From Myxococcota bacterium (lineage in GTDB: Bacteria > Myxococcota_A > Bradymonadia > UBA7976 > UBA1532): a stretch of 64,000 bases of DNA. This document shows positions 28,401-37,159 of this stretch, piece after piece (the first letter of the stretch is position 1; each line of letters starts with the position of its first letter). Below the pieces are notes generated by a model. That model did no database searches. It worked only from the letters and a program-made list of their open reading frames with translations, and was not told the DNA's origin. Where the stretch lies: contig JAKLJY010000029.1 in assembly GCA_023150895.1 (NCBI GenBank), positions 1-64,000 on the forward strand, read 5' to 3'. The translations under genes were made by a program, and so were the position numbers.

Positions 28401-31092
28401 GGTGACGGACGCCCGCATCACGCCGGACAGCCCCAACGCCGTCCTGCTCCTGATGCAGACGGCGCAGGGGGCCACCGGCGAGCTCCTCACCGGGGGCGGG
28501 CCCGGCGGCTTCACCGTCACCGTCGACGGCGCGCGCCGGGACGTCCTGCGGTCGGAAGCGGTGGGCAGCGGACTGCGCGTGCAATTCGGGGGACCGCCGG
28601 TCTCGCAGCGCCAGAGCGTGACGATCGCCTACGACGACCGCCAGGGCGACGTCCACGACGCGAGCCTGCCCGTCGCGCGGCCGCTCGACGCGTTCACGCC
28701 GCGCACGGCGGCCAACGGCGCCGACGTCGGCGCCGATCTCTTCATCACGACGGCGGAGAGCGTCGGACCGTGGGCGGTCGACCTCGTCATGAACCAGCAG
28801 GCCGCCGCCCCCATCGAGGCCGAACCGGGCGTCCGCGAAGCCCTCGCCGTGTTCTCCGACGGCGTCGAGGTCCCCATCCGGGACGTCCTGACACTTCTTG
28901 GGCGCCCGCATCGCCTTCGCATCGTGCTCGGCGCCGCCCTCGAGCCGGGGGCCACCATCGACGCCGCCTACACACCCGGTGTCCAGGGCGCGCGCATCCT
29001 CGACGGCGGAGGACGGGAGTTGCAGCCCGGGTACGAGGTCCACGTCGCGCATCGGCTCGAGGTCGACGCCGACTTCGCCCCGTTCCAGGATGCGTTCGAC
29101 GGCGTCGGCGCGGGCATCGTCAATGGCTGGGTGGCGGCGCCGCCCCGCGACTGGAGCCGGAGCGCCGGCGACGCGGTGCTGTCCTCCGAGGACGAGGGCA
29201 TCGAGGGCACGCTCCTGCGCCCGGAAGCCGAGGCGGAAACCCATGCCGAGGTCGAGACCACCGTCCGCCTGAATCCCCCGGGCTTCGGCGCGCTCGCGTT
29301 CGGGATTGCGGGCCGCATCGGCGAAGGTCGGGGGTACCGATTCATCGTCGAGCCGGAGAGCGCGACCCGCACCGGCCTCTACCTGGTCAAGACCGACGAG
29401 ACGGGTGTGCGCGTGCTCGAGCGCACCAGTTTCCCCACTCTCCCGGTGGACAGGGACTACCGGCTCATCGCGCGGTTCCACGGGCCCGTCGTCCAGGCAC
29501 GACTGAGCGAGACGGGCGAAGATGCCCCCACCCTCGCCCGGCTGCTCGTCGTGGACGATACGCCGCTCGGCGCCGGTCGCTTCGGGGTCCTCGGGCGCAC
29601 GCGCGGCCAGGTCCGCTTCCGCGAGGTCGCGGTCCGGCCCGCGACCGGCTACCCCGCACGCGTCGTGGGGACCCTGGCGACGGCATTCACCTATGCGCCG
29701 CAGACGATTACCCTCGACGTCGCCGCCCAGGCCCCCCTGCTCCTCGGGGACGGCGGCGGCTTCACCGTCACCGTGGACGGTCGCGACCGGGCCCTGTCCC
29801 GCGTGCGCCTCCGGCGGGCGGCCGTCGACGTCGACGTCGAGGGGCCGCCGCTCGAGCCCGGGCAGGACATCCGCCTCCGCTACGACCCGACGGCCGGTCA
29901 CGTCTACGACGACAGTCCCGTGCCGCAGCCGCTCGGGACCATCGAGGCTCTGCCGGTCGCGGTGGTCGAAGCGGCCGTGCTCACCGAGACGCGGCAGGTC
30001 GGGGAGAACATCCTCGCGCTGGCGTTCGCGCTCGCGCCCGTGCAGGGCGGCCTGCAGGTCGAGGGCGAGGGCGGCATCGACGTCGACGTGACCGCGCCGG
30101 GACTCGGGCCCGCAGCCGTGCGTTTCGGCGTGGACGAAGTCTGGGTCGATCCGGGGAGCGACGGCGACCGGCTCTTCCTGGCGACGACGGACGACCTCCC
30201 GGACGACGCCGTCGTCCGCCTCTCCACCGACCAACGCGCCGGCGCGCGCGTCATCGACGCGCTCGGGACACCGCTCGCCGATTTCGGCGTCGACGCAATC
30301 GCCGGCGTGGCCGCCGCCGAGGCCGCCGTGGGGGCCGACTACCCGACGACGTGGTCGTTCGACTGGGACTCACCCGACGGCTGGGCCCGGTACGGCGCGA
30401 CCGAGGAGGCCTGGGTCGAGATGCCGGGCCTCCTCGTGGCGCGCGGGAGTCGCGTCTTCGAGCAGGCGACACAGACCTTCGCAACCGTCGACCGCAGCGG
30501 GCGCGACCTGCGCGCGCGTGTCGAGTTCACCGTCCAGCCGGATACGACGCCCTTCGGCCGGCTCGGCGCGCCCGGCGTCATCGTTCGCGGGTACAACGAC
30601 GGTACCTCACTCTTCTGCCAGGTCCGAACGGACCTCGGCCGCATCCCCGCCCGAGACGAGAACGGCGACATCGTCATCCCGGCGGAACGGATCGACCCGG
30701 CGGGCCCCGCGCTCGTCTGCGGCCGCCGCCTGGACTTCGGTCCCCCGGTGACGTTCGAGGCCTGCCGGATGCAGTTCTACGACGACGTGGGGGGGGTCGC
30801 CACGGTTCGGTACGATTGGGCGGCCGCCGCCGAGACACCCCACCGGCTGACCGTCGCCGTCGTCGGGCGCCGCCTGCGCGCGACGCTCGAGCGCCTCGAC
30901 GGCGGGCGCGCGACGCCGGTGGCCGCCGTCGACGTCCCGGACATCGGCGACGACCTCGGCGCCGGACTCCCCGGCCTCGTCGCCGGAGACGGCGGCACCG
31001 TCCACTTCAGCGCATTCTCGGTGGCGCCGGCGGGCCCGGCGGACTTGCCCGCCCTGCCCGCGGCCTTCGCCCCGAGCGGCGACTGTCGCTGA
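25435..31092 (+). CDS. Giant lipoprotein of alternating lectin-like and SwmB-like modules
   Basis: 1885 residues from the GTG at 25435, which puts the lipobox LATGC at residue 34; the longer frame upstream is not hydrophobic. A Gly/Ala linker (about 48-70) follows. The rest alternates two kinds of beta module. Laminin-G/concanavalin-like domains begin near residues 80, 385, 785, 1215 and 1640, with recurring PFEDAF-type starts. SwmB-like sandwich repeats carry FTVTVDG...V.YD..G.V.D patterns, the clearest at about 975-1075 and 1390-1490. No catalytic motif was found. It is probably a surface adhesin or glycan-binding lipoprotein; that role is inferred. The weak AGG at 25426 is the only ribosome-site candidate. 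Confidence 0.75.
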   Translation: MVRSFNGSFGSARPPLGHFGLVSAGLALALATGCLDGETRVVGGGPLDDAGTGGGAGGGAGGGAGGGAGGPFPDHACHLDVEPDDLTGFEGDSDRWSAQGGRIRSAADAEAGRGRSLLLRGPGETCSDFVASVEFVHTPGTFPMLLGRVAEDGRWFGVGYDATYGNFTATNGLGTELRDRIGELDPVDLTPGALYRMELRVVDAAVQGLLFDEASARPLAVVSGPGTDIPGAGRIGLYDAAGGEAVFGALRADPIERPGETAPVLYAARLVDPRTVVATLAPRQLVAVTAPDTSGFSIDVGGRSVGVESVRVRPGTLSELTLSTVSALSGADVPTLTYDAAVGRVRDAGQQPLGRIDAAAIDNFLHVDAKFDPFVEPFDGDQLDAAWQQVQPEAFALGGGAVRISATDAFATGAMLLRPIAERHVNAEILADFRWDPAPDRGIGTTEAVVALRARSHAQAQYQAALQVRADAAALVIRFMSGGQPTELANLPVPRDAVPAGRPLRLAFSAVGPLLGARLGPVDGPPIAEVAARDERIPGAGPAGLTGMWDGTVRFDRVEIREATPPAPFITEARVRAEAPEQVALTVLSASALQGVSPAGFTVWAGDRRTVTRATATPEGLALSISAPVVQAGQRVLVSYDPAAGTVTDSGRPPRALVGLDRLEARNEANAGRTLAVAAARWVTPHTLDVVTTQTATPPVTTRGPAARAFTVTANGRAVEVLGAYALGPPHDNVVRLTLEPDLLPTDIVSVAYAAGGEGRVVDAAGTELVGFVDAPTIWAVPSWPAAAPFEDAFERPDADAGLGNGWRPATEALWSIRDGVAVFQSAGVETLDPRVVRPEPLAARYSLSARVWSSAFEPGQAQPVASLFGSLVREDPRRVSAIQVGFDFAGQVLSLQAPDGATTYAARLPEDQAVGPGDSVTMRLRVHGRAVEGEVLDDEGRPLSRVETYLAAEPAVGDVGFAGNAGARVLYFDDFVVENPEGLAPNMLVTDARITPDSPNAVLLLMQTAQGATGELLTGGGPGGFTVTVDGARRDVLRSEAVGSGLRVQFGGPPVSQRQSVTIAYDDRQGDVHDASLPVARPLDAFTPRTAANGADVGADLFITTAESVGPWAVDLVMNQQAAAPIEAEPGVREALAVFSDGVEVPIRDVLTLLGRPHRLRIVLGAALEPGATIDAAYTPGVQGARILDGGGRELQPGYEVHVAHRLEVDADFAPFQDAFDGVGAGIVNGWVAAPPRDWSRSAGDAVLSSEDEGIEGTLLRPEAEAETHAEVETTVRLNPPGFGALAFGIAGRIGEGRGYRFIVEPESATRTGLYLVKTDETGVRVLERTSFPTLPVDRDYRLIARFHGPVVQARLSETGEDAPTLARLLVVDDTPLGAGRFGVLGRTRGQVRFREVAVRPATGYPARVVGTLATAFTYAPQTITLDVAAQAPLLLGDGGGFTVTVDGRDRALSRVRLRRAAVDVDVEGPPLEPGQDIRLRYDPTAGHVYDDSPVPQPLGTIEALPVAVVEAAVLTETRQVGENILALAFALAPVQGGLQVEGEGGIDVDVTAPGLGPAAVRFGVDEVWVDPGSDGDRLFLATTDDLPDDAVVRLSTDQRAGARVIDALGTPLADFGVDAIAGVAAAEAAVGADYPTTWSFDWDSPDGWARYGATEEAWVEMPGLLVARGSRVFEQATQTFATVDRSGRDLRARVEFTVQPDTTPFGRLGAPGVIVRGYNDGTSLFCQVRTDLGRIPARDENGDIVIPAERIDPAGPALVCGRRLDFGPPVTFEACRMQFYDDVGGVATVRYDWAAAAETPHRLTVAVVGRRLRATLERLDGGRATPVAAVDVPDIGDDLGAGLPGLVAGDGGTVHFSAFSVAPAGPADLPALPAAFAPSGDCR
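25597..25632 (+). repeat. 12-bp tandem repeat encoding Gly/Ala linker
   Basis: Two exact copies of GGCGCCGGAGGG followed by a degenerate third. They encode GAGG units just after the lipobox and would be prone to slippage. Confidence 0.6.
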
Positions 31093-31162
31093 CCCGGGGA
31101 GCACCGGCCGTGCGTGGCGCTGCCCGGCCGGGGGCGCCTTGCGGGCGTCCGCGGGTCGGCGA
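31086..31162. terminator. Possible bidirectional terminator hairpin
   Basis: Arms 31086-31099 and 31149-31162 pair over 14 bp with one mismatch and one G-T pair, and lie between convergent stops. The 49-base loop and lack of a T tract make this weak. Confidence 0.25.
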
Positions 31163-31167
31163 CCGTT

Positions 31168-34100
31168 TCAGGGCACCCGCGGCCAGTCCACGCCGACCGC
31201 CGGCAGCCCGACGAAGTCGCAGTCGTCGTCGTTGAGCAGGTAGAGCTGGTAGTCGAGGCGTTCGTCACCGTTGACCGTGTTGACCGCCAACGGCATGACC
31301 CGCACGAAGAACGTCCGCAGCGACGGGGCCTCTTCGATGACGATGCACTGCTTCGCCGGTCCGCGGGAGACCTCGCTCGTCGACGCGCGCAGGATCATGT
31401 CGCTGTCGTAGACCTCGAGGAAGACATCGCCGTCGTCCCCGTAGAGGAACGTCGTCAGCACGGTGCGTGTCGCGGTCGCCGGCACGTCCATCTGGAACCA
31501 GTCTTCGTCCCGCGGCGCGCGGTCGCAGACCCATTGCGTCGCCCGGCCGTTCTGCTGGGCCTGCCCGAGTTCCGTGGCCTGGCGCCAGTCACCGTTCGGT
31601 TCGTCCGGATCGTCCACGCACATGAACTGGCGGGCGTCGAAGGTGACGTTGAGGTCGTACCGCGTGTTCGGCTCGCCATTGCCGTAGACGTGAATGAAGT
31701 ACCGCCCTGCGGGCCGGTTGCGCAGCTGCACCGTCTCACCGTCGATCGTGCCGTGCCCGTCGGGACGCCCGGCGTTCTCTGCGAGGGCCGCCCCCTCCCG
31801 GAAGACGTCGACGTCGAGGTCGCCCTGCGCATGGACGAAGTCGAGGCTGATGCTGAGCGTCCCCTCGGTCGGCGCCTCGAAGACATACCAGTCCGTGTCG
31901 CCCTCGACGCCGCACAGCGTCAGATCGGGCTGGCGCCCGGCGGGGATCTCCGCGGCGCTGAGCTGGATCTCGTTGCCGCCGCCCGCTTCGAAGTCGTCGG
32001 CCTGGCAGGGCACGGGCGAGGTGGCGCGGTTGAGGACGAGGCTGTATTGCGTCTGGGTCATGGCCACGCCCGAAACGGCGACGTAGTAGGTCCCCGCGGC
32101 GAGCTGGCGGGCTCGCGCCACGTTCTCGCGCTGGCTGTTTCGCCCCGCGACGCCGACGACCTGTCCGCGGGCGTCGCGGATCTCGATGCGCGTGTCGCCC
32201 GCGGGCGGGTCCTCGCGGCGCACGACGCGGGCGACGAGCTCATCGTTCGCCGCGAGCTCGACGCGGAACCAGTCCTGCTCGCCGCTGCAGAGCCAAAGGT
32301 CCGCGAGCTCGAGGTCGACGTCGGGCCGCAGCTCGTCACCGACACCGTCGAAGCGGGGGCGCAGGAACTCCGGGTGGTCCATGAGGTCGTGGGCCCGGTT
32401 CTGGTCGTCGTTCGGCTCGGCCGCGTCCTCCTGGCAGAGCAGGCGATCGCGATCGACGGACAGCGTGAGCGCGTAGCGGGCGGTCTGATCGGCGTTGAGC
32501 CCGTTGACGCGGACGTAATAGACGCCGTCGACGATGGAGGCGTTGAAGCGGGGAAGCGTCAGCGAGTAGACGCGCGTCCCGTCCGGGGCCATCACGAAGG
32601 CATCCGGGAGGAACGTCGGCGCGTCGTCGGGTCCGGGCAGGCCAGGGCCGAAGACGGCGAAGTCCAGATCCGCCTGCGGGCCCGGGGCCGCGTCGAGACG
32701 CACCGTCAGACCGTCCCGGGCGCCCATCCGCAGGGCGAACCAGTCCGTGTCGCCCGGACAGATCGCGCGGGCGTCGATGACCGTCTGTTGCTGAAGCTGA
32801 GGGAGGGACACGGGTGTCGCGTTGACGGCGGAGTCATCGCCGGCGGCCGCCTCCGCGGCATCGGGGATGCAGCCGCCGGGGGGCGCGATGTCGACGGTGA
32901 GGGCGTAGGTGTTCTCGGCCAGCCCCCGGGGCTGGACCTCGAGGACCCAGCGACCGGCCGGCGCCCGCTGCGGCGCCCCGGGCGGGGGGAACACGAGCGC
33001 CTCGTCGTCGTCGCCACTGGTGCTCTCCGTCACGACCATGCCGTCCGCGTCGTAGAGCCGCAGATCGAGGTCGCCGTCCGCGTGGCGGAACGCCAGCGCC
33101 GCGCTGATCTCCCAGCCGGCCTCGGGCGTATCGAAGGCGTAGAAGTCGCTGTTGAGCGGGCACGCGGCCAGCCGCGTCGCGCCGGATTCGAAGTGAACGC
33201 CGTCCTCGAACACCAGCGCCCGGGCCGTGTCGAGCCCGTCGTTGGGCTCGAAGGCGTCGTCGCGGCAGCCCGTCTCGCAGCGGCCCTCGGCCGTGCAGAG
33301 TTCCTCGGGCTGGCAGTCCGCGTTCTGCGCACAGGGGCGCCGGCAGGAGAAGTCGTCGCAGTACCAGCCGCGGCCGTTGCGCTCGACGCATTGCTCGTCG
33401 GAGTCGCAGCCGGCGCCGCACTGGCGATTTTCGAGGCAGAAGCTGCCCACCGGGCAGTTGTCCGGGTCGGTACGACAGCCCGGGAGGCACTCCCCGCCCG
33501 GGGCGCAGAACTGGGCGTTCGGACACTCGGCGTCCAAGCCGCAGGAACGATAGGCGCACGCGTGTGTGTCGACGTTGCAGAACTGACCGTTGGGGCAGGC
33601 GCGGTTGTCGTCCGGCCGACAGCCCGTCGCGCAGCGCCCGTCCGCACCGCAGTACTCGGTATCCGCGCAATCGTCGTCCTCGTCGCAGCGGCCTTCGCAG
33701 GGGTTGGGGTTCGCGCATGCGCCGAGGCCCGCGAGGGCCTCGCCGGCACAGGTCCCCGGCAACGCGAAGCTGCAGGCGTCCTGACGGTCGCAGCAGACCT
33801 CCGCCACCGTGCACTGGCGCGACCCGGGGTCGCAGAGCTGGCGGCGGCCGTCCATCGTCAACGGACACTGATCGGGTTCGACGGCCTTGCACCCCGCGAC
33901 GCAGGCGCCGTCGTTGCACCAGGTATCGGCGGGACAGTCCGTATCCGCCCCGCAGCGCATGTCGAGCACGCAGGTGTGCGTGTCGTCGCAGAGGTAGGGC
34001 TCGTTGCAGGTATTCGGGTCCTGTCGACACCCCGGCTTGCACGCGCCCCGGGGCGCGCCGTCCGGGACATCGCAGAAGTACCCCTCCGGGCAGGTGTCGT

Positions 34101-34380
34101 CCGTGGCGCAGTTGTCGAGGTTCGGCCCGCCCCCGCCTGCGCCGCCGCCCGTGCTGCCGCCCGTCTCACCGCCCGTGCCGCCGCCGGTCGAGCCACCGTC
34201 TCCGCCGCCGCCCCCCCCGCCGCCTTCGGGACCGGCGTCGACCACCGCGCCTCCCCCGCCGAACGGATCGGCGTCGGCGGTCCCGCCGGTGTTGCCACCG
34301 CCGCCGCCCCCGCCCCCGCCACAGCCGCAGACGAAGAGGGTTGCCCCCCACAGGACCGTGCCGAACGTGCGTCGAATCAT
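31168..34380 (-). CDS. Cys-rich lipoprotein with five PPC-like domains
   Basis: 1070 residues. The ATG at 34380 has a GGGGGAGAG site just upstream. Signal sequence FGTVLWGATLFVCGC ends in a lipobox-like Cys, followed by a Gly/Thr-rich linker. Residues about 85-400 hold roughly ten short Cys repeats of the CxxDxxCPxGxxC type, similar to dickkopf/EGF-like units common in Myxococcota. The rest is five PPC-like beta domains, each with DxDWF or SDFYAF near its start, DLDLRLYD-type and YYVRVNG-type strands, and a Cys at the boundary. No enzyme domain is present. It is probably a surface or periplasmic structural or binding protein, convergent with the 1885-residue lipoprotein gene. Confidence 0.78.
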   Translation of the reverse strand: MIRRTFGTVLWGATLFVCGCGGGGGGGGGNTGGTADADPFGGGGAVVDAGPEGGGGGGGGDGGSTGGGTGGETGGSTGGGAGGGGPNLDNCATDDTCPEGYFCDVPDGAPRGACKPGCRQDPNTCNEPYLCDDTHTCVLDMRCGADTDCPADTWCNDGACVAGCKAVEPDQCPLTMDGRRQLCDPGSRQCTVAEVCCDRQDACSFALPGTCAGEALAGLGACANPNPCEGRCDEDDDCADTEYCGADGRCATGCRPDDNRACPNGQFCNVDTHACAYRSCGLDAECPNAQFCAPGGECLPGCRTDPDNCPVGSFCLENRQCGAGCDSDEQCVERNGRGWYCDDFSCRRPCAQNADCQPEELCTAEGRCETGCRDDAFEPNDGLDTARALVFEDGVHFESGATRLAACPLNSDFYAFDTPEAGWEISAALAFRHADGDLDLRLYDADGMVVTESTSGDDDEALVFPPPGAPQRAPAGRWVLEVQPRGLAENTYALTVDIAPPGGCIPDAAEAAAGDDSAVNATPVSLPQLQQQTVIDARAICPGDTDWFALRMGARDGLTVRLDAAPGPQADLDFAVFGPGLPGPDDAPTFLPDAFVMAPDGTRVYSLTLPRFNASIVDGVYYVRVNGLNADQTARYALTLSVDRDRLLCQEDAAEPNDDQNRAHDLMDHPEFLRPRFDGVGDELRPDVDLELADLWLCSGEQDWFRVELAANDELVARVVRREDPPAGDTRIEIRDARGQVVGVAGRNSQRENVARARQLAAGTYYVAVSGVAMTQTQYSLVLNRATSPVPCQADDFEAGGGNEIQLSAAEIPAGRQPDLTLCGVEGDTDWYVFEAPTEGTLSISLDFVHAQGDLDVDVFREGAALAENAGRPDGHGTIDGETVQLRNRPAGRYFIHVYGNGEPNTRYDLNVTFDARQFMCVDDPDEPNGDWRQATELGQAQQNGRATQWVCDRAPRDEDWFQMDVPATATRTVLTTFLYGDDGDVFLEVYDSDMILRASTSEVSRGPAKQCIVIEEAPSLRTFFVRVMPLAVNTVNGDERLDYQLYLLNDDDCDFVGLPAVGVDWPRVP

Positions 34381-34547
34381 CTCTCCCCCGCTGTTTTGGC
34401 AGTCAACCGGGACCGCCGGCCCCGGAACCTCCGAGAGTAGACCAACGGGCGGGGCGCCACAAAGCGCAACGATGCCCGACCCCGAGACCGCCCCGTCGTC
34501 GCACACCGGCCGCGTCGGGTCGAGGGTCGGCCACCGGCCCTGGGCCG

Positions 34548-35285
34548 TCAGAGCTGGAAGTCGCCGCCTCGCCCTTCGCCCACGAAGACGCACCGGGTCA
34601 GGTCGACCTGATCCGTCGAGCACACCCAGAACGCGCAGCGATCGCCGACGTCCTGGGGCTCGGCGTATTCGACGACCCGCAGGCGGTCTCCGGGGACGAC
34701 CGGCCGCTGGGGCTGCACGTGGAGCAGCTGGTATCCCCCGCCGCCCCCGAGGGAGACGAACGTCCCGCGGGCGCCGGACTGCTCCGGCGGACCGAGGGCG
34801 GCGTCCTCGGGGCCCCCGATGGACTGATCGAAGGGGTCGAACACGAGGCTCGACAGCACCTTCGTCGCGTTCGTGGAGAGCCCGGGGCCGCTGAGTTCGA
34901 GGCCGTCGAGGTCGCAGCCGGGGGTCGTCGGGCTACTGCCGAGGAGATCGTCCGGCGTGCGGTCGACGACGAGGACGCTGAGCAGCCCTTCATATGGATT
35001 CGGTCCGGCCGCGTCGACGGCGGCATCGGCCCGGGGCGGCCAGCGCCGATCGGGCATGGGGTCGACGTCGGCGACGTCCCCGTCGGTGGCCGGCGAGGTC
35101 GACGCGTCGATTTCGGCATCCGCGCGCCCCATGGCCACGCAACGGTCGCCCACGACCCGGAACCCGACGCCGCAGGGTTCGGCTTCCAGGATGCAGCCGG
35201 TGAGCGGAAGCACGAGCGCGCAGGCCGCGACCCCCGGTCGTCCCCGACGGCGGGCACGGGCACGGGCGAGTTGCACAACGCTCAC
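34548..35285 (-). CDS. Hypothetical lipoprotein, last gene of GMC/acyltransferase operon
   Basis: 245 residues from a GTG that shares bases with the stop of the SDR gene (GTGA). Arg-rich n-region, then LVLPLTGC lipobox at about residue 31, a CGVGFRVVGDRCVAMG pair of cysteines and an Asp-rich linker. The C-terminal part has GLLSVLVVDRTPDDLLG and paired cysteines late (CAFWVCSTD, RCVFVG). It resembles lipoproteins that describe a small beta domain closed by disulfides. I do not recognise a family. The coupling to the SDR gene suggests a shared role at the envelope. Confidence 0.65.
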   Translation of the reverse strand: MSVVQLARARARRRGRPGVAACALVLPLTGCILEAEPCGVGFRVVGDRCVAMGRADAEIDASTSPATDGDVADVDPMPDRRWPPRADAAVDAAGPNPYEGLLSVLVVDRTPDDLLGSSPTTPGCDLDGLELSGPGLSTNATKVLSSLVFDPFDQSIGGPEDAALGPPEQSGARGTFVSLGGGGGYQLLHVQPQRPVVPGDRLRVVEYAEPQDVGDRCAFWVCSTDQVDLTRCVFVGEGRGGDFQL

Positions 35286-36214
35286 CGCAGATCCGCGGCG
35301 CTCGTCAGGCGCAGATGGGCCATCGTCGCATCGAGGTCGTTGACCGCCCGAAAGCCCGTCGCCGCCCGAAACGGAGCGTCGTCGACCATGCAGACATACC
35401 GCAGGTGGTCCACCTCCGGCGCGGGGAAGCTCGTCAGACGGAGCCGCCACAGGCGTTCGACGGCGGCCTCCGCGAGGAAGTGGGGAAAATCGATCGTCGG
35501 TCGCCCCGTCATGCGAAGCAGAACGGACAGCGGCACGGGCGCGCACCCCGCGACGTTGTATACCCCCCGCACGCCGGGCTCGAGCGCCGCGGCGATGGCG
35601 TCTGCGACGTCGGCCTCGTGAATGATCTGCAGCATGGGGTCGAACCCCGCGAGCCGCGGGATGTGCTCGAGGCGAAGGTAGTTGGACGGCGCGTTGCGCA
35701 CCGCCCCGACGATGTGCACCGGGCGGAGAATGACGGTGGCGACGTCGGGGTGCTTCCAGAAGAAGCTCTGAGCGCACATGTCGAGCGCGATCAGGTCGCG
35801 GATCTCACCGAAGCGCGTGCCGCCCATCAGCGGGGCGTCCTCGGTCAGAAACTGCGGATTCTCCGCGCGCGGGCCGTAGACGTTGGCGCTGCTCAGCAGA
35901 ACGAGCTTGGGGATGGCGTACCGGACGCAATACTCCATCACGCGCGTCGTGCCGCGGATGTTGAATGTGTGATGGTCCTCGCTGCTCGCGCGGGGATCGT
36001 GCATCACGTTGAGGTGCACGACGGCGTCGAACCCGCCGGCGCGGAAGATGTCCTCACACCGCTGCCGCCGGATGTCGATCTGGTGCAGTTCGACGTCCGC
36101 CGGGCGCTCGTGGTAGGGCCTTCGATCGATGCCGACGACCGCGTGGCGACGGTGAAGCCGCCGCGCGAGGAGGCGACCGAAGCGCCCGCTGATGCCCGTG
36201 ATGGCGATGCGCAC
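35282..36214 (-). CDS. NAD-dependent epimerase/dehydratase-like SDR lacking YxxxK
   Basis: 310 residues. The extended-SDR fold has its NAD motif MRIAITGISGRFGRLLARRL at the N terminus and VLLSSANVYGPR in the middle. Where the family carries the catalytic YxxxK (before the ILRP strand), this protein reads EIRDLIALDMC. The proton-relay Tyr and Lys are therefore not in their usual place, while VILRPVHIVGAV is normal. It may bind a nucleotide-linked sugar or lipid without classical redox chemistry. It follows the acyltransferase gene by 9 bp and couples to the lipoprotein gene. Confidence 0.75.
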   Translation of the reverse strand: MRIAITGISGRFGRLLARRLHRRHAVVGIDRRPYHERPADVELHQIDIRRQRCEDIFRAGGFDAVVHLNVMHDPRASSEDHHTFNIRGTTRVMEYCVRYAIPKLVLLSSANVYGPRAENPQFLTEDAPLMGGTRFGEIRDLIALDMCAQSFFWKHPDVATVILRPVHIVGAVRNAPSNYLRLEHIPRLAGFDPMLQIIHEADVADAIAAALEPGVRGVYNVAGCAPVPLSVLLRMTGRPTIDFPHFLAEAAVERLWRLRLTSFPAPEVDHLRYVCMVDDAPFRAATGFRAVNDLDATMAHLRLTSAADLR

Positions 36215-36223
36215 GGCGCTCCC

Positions 36224-37135
36224 TCACCAGAAGATGTGTTCGCGCTCGGCCACGCCGCGGTCGAGCATGTCCTGGATGGCCTGCTTCACCTGCAGCACCC
36301 GGTCGTGCAGGGCGGCCTCTTCCTCGTGCGGATCACCCGAGAAGTACATCGGCCGCCCGAAGTGAATGCGGTAGCGGACGGGCAACGGCAGCAGACCGAG
36401 CAGCCCCGTGAGCGGGAAAAGGGGCGTGATGGGCACGGCCGGCAGCGAAAGCAGGCGCGCGAGCGGCTCGAGGTTCCAGAGCGCGGGGTATTGCTCCTCC
36501 GCGCCGACGACGGCGACGGGGACGATCGGAGTCTGGTTCTCGAGCGCGAGGCGCATGAAGCCGTGCCCGAACTCCTGGAGTCGATAGGCCTTGTCGTACG
36601 TCTTGCTGATGCCGCGGACCCCCTCGGGGAATACCAGCACCGCCTCGTCCTGCTCGAGCAAGGTGCGGCAGTTCTCGGGCGTGCCGAGCACCTGCCCGAG
36701 CCGCGCGAAGAACGTGCTCACGAACGGAAGCGAGGGGACCCACCGCTCGATCATCGACCGGACGGCGCGCGGCGGCCGGCTCTCGAAGAGCAGCGCCGAG
36801 CCGATCATCATGCCGTCGATGGGAATCTGCCCGCTGTGGTTGGACACGAACAGCACGCGCCCGGCGGGGAGGTCGTGGAGGCCGAACGTCTGCACCCGGA
36901 AGTACTCGTAGTAGAGCCAGGCCAGGACGGGGGCCAACGGCTTGATCGCCTCGGGATCATACCCGAAGTCGTCCGTCGGTCGGCCGGCGAGGTCGGCCTT
37001 CAGGCTGTCGATGCGGTCGATGAGATCGGCCGGCACACGGCGCTCGACCGTGAGTTCGAGGCCGCGCAGCACCCGGCCGATGGCCTCGGCGTGATGCAAG
37101 GCACGGCTCAGGTCGATGGATCCGAGGGCGGACAT
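36224..37135 (-). CDS. Lysophospholipid acyltransferase (PlsC) family protein
   Basis: 303 residues. Motif I is VSNHSGQIPIDG (His followed by Asp seven residues on, the form seen in a PlsC subgroup instead of HxxxxD). Motif III is FPEGVRGISK and motif IV VPVAVVGAEEQYP. An N-terminal extension of about 90 residues precedes the domain. It probably transfers an acyl chain to a glycerol- or sugar-linked acceptor at the inner membrane; the acceptor is unknown. It lies between the GMC oxidoreductase and the SDR with gaps of 24 and 9 bp. Confidence 0.82.
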   Translation of the reverse strand: MSALGSIDLSRALHHAEAIGRVLRGLELTVERRVPADLIDRIDSLKADLAGRPTDDFGYDPEAIKPLAPVLAWLYYEYFRVQTFGLHDLPAGRVLFVSNHSGQIPIDGMMIGSALLFESRPPRAVRSMIERWVPSLPFVSTFFARLGQVLGTPENCRTLLEQDEAVLVFPEGVRGISKTYDKAYRLQEFGHGFMRLALENQTPIVPVAVVGAEEQYPALWNLEPLARLLSLPAVPITPLFPLTGLLGLLPLPVRYRIHFGRPMYFSGDPHEEEAALHDRVLQVKQAIQDMLDRGVAEREHIFW

Positions 37136-37159
37136 GCGGACCCGGACGATACGCCCCGG

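Noticed and set aside
23806-30234. 2142-codon open frame on the minus strand
   Set aside because: It is antisense to the protease and the giant lipoprotein genes, which have signal peptides and domain structure; its translation is Arg/Gly/Asp-rich without domains. An effect of high GC at codon position 3.
31114-34440. 1108-codon plus-strand open frame
   Set aside because: Antisense to the Cys-rich/PPC lipoprotein; no domain recognisable and biased composition.
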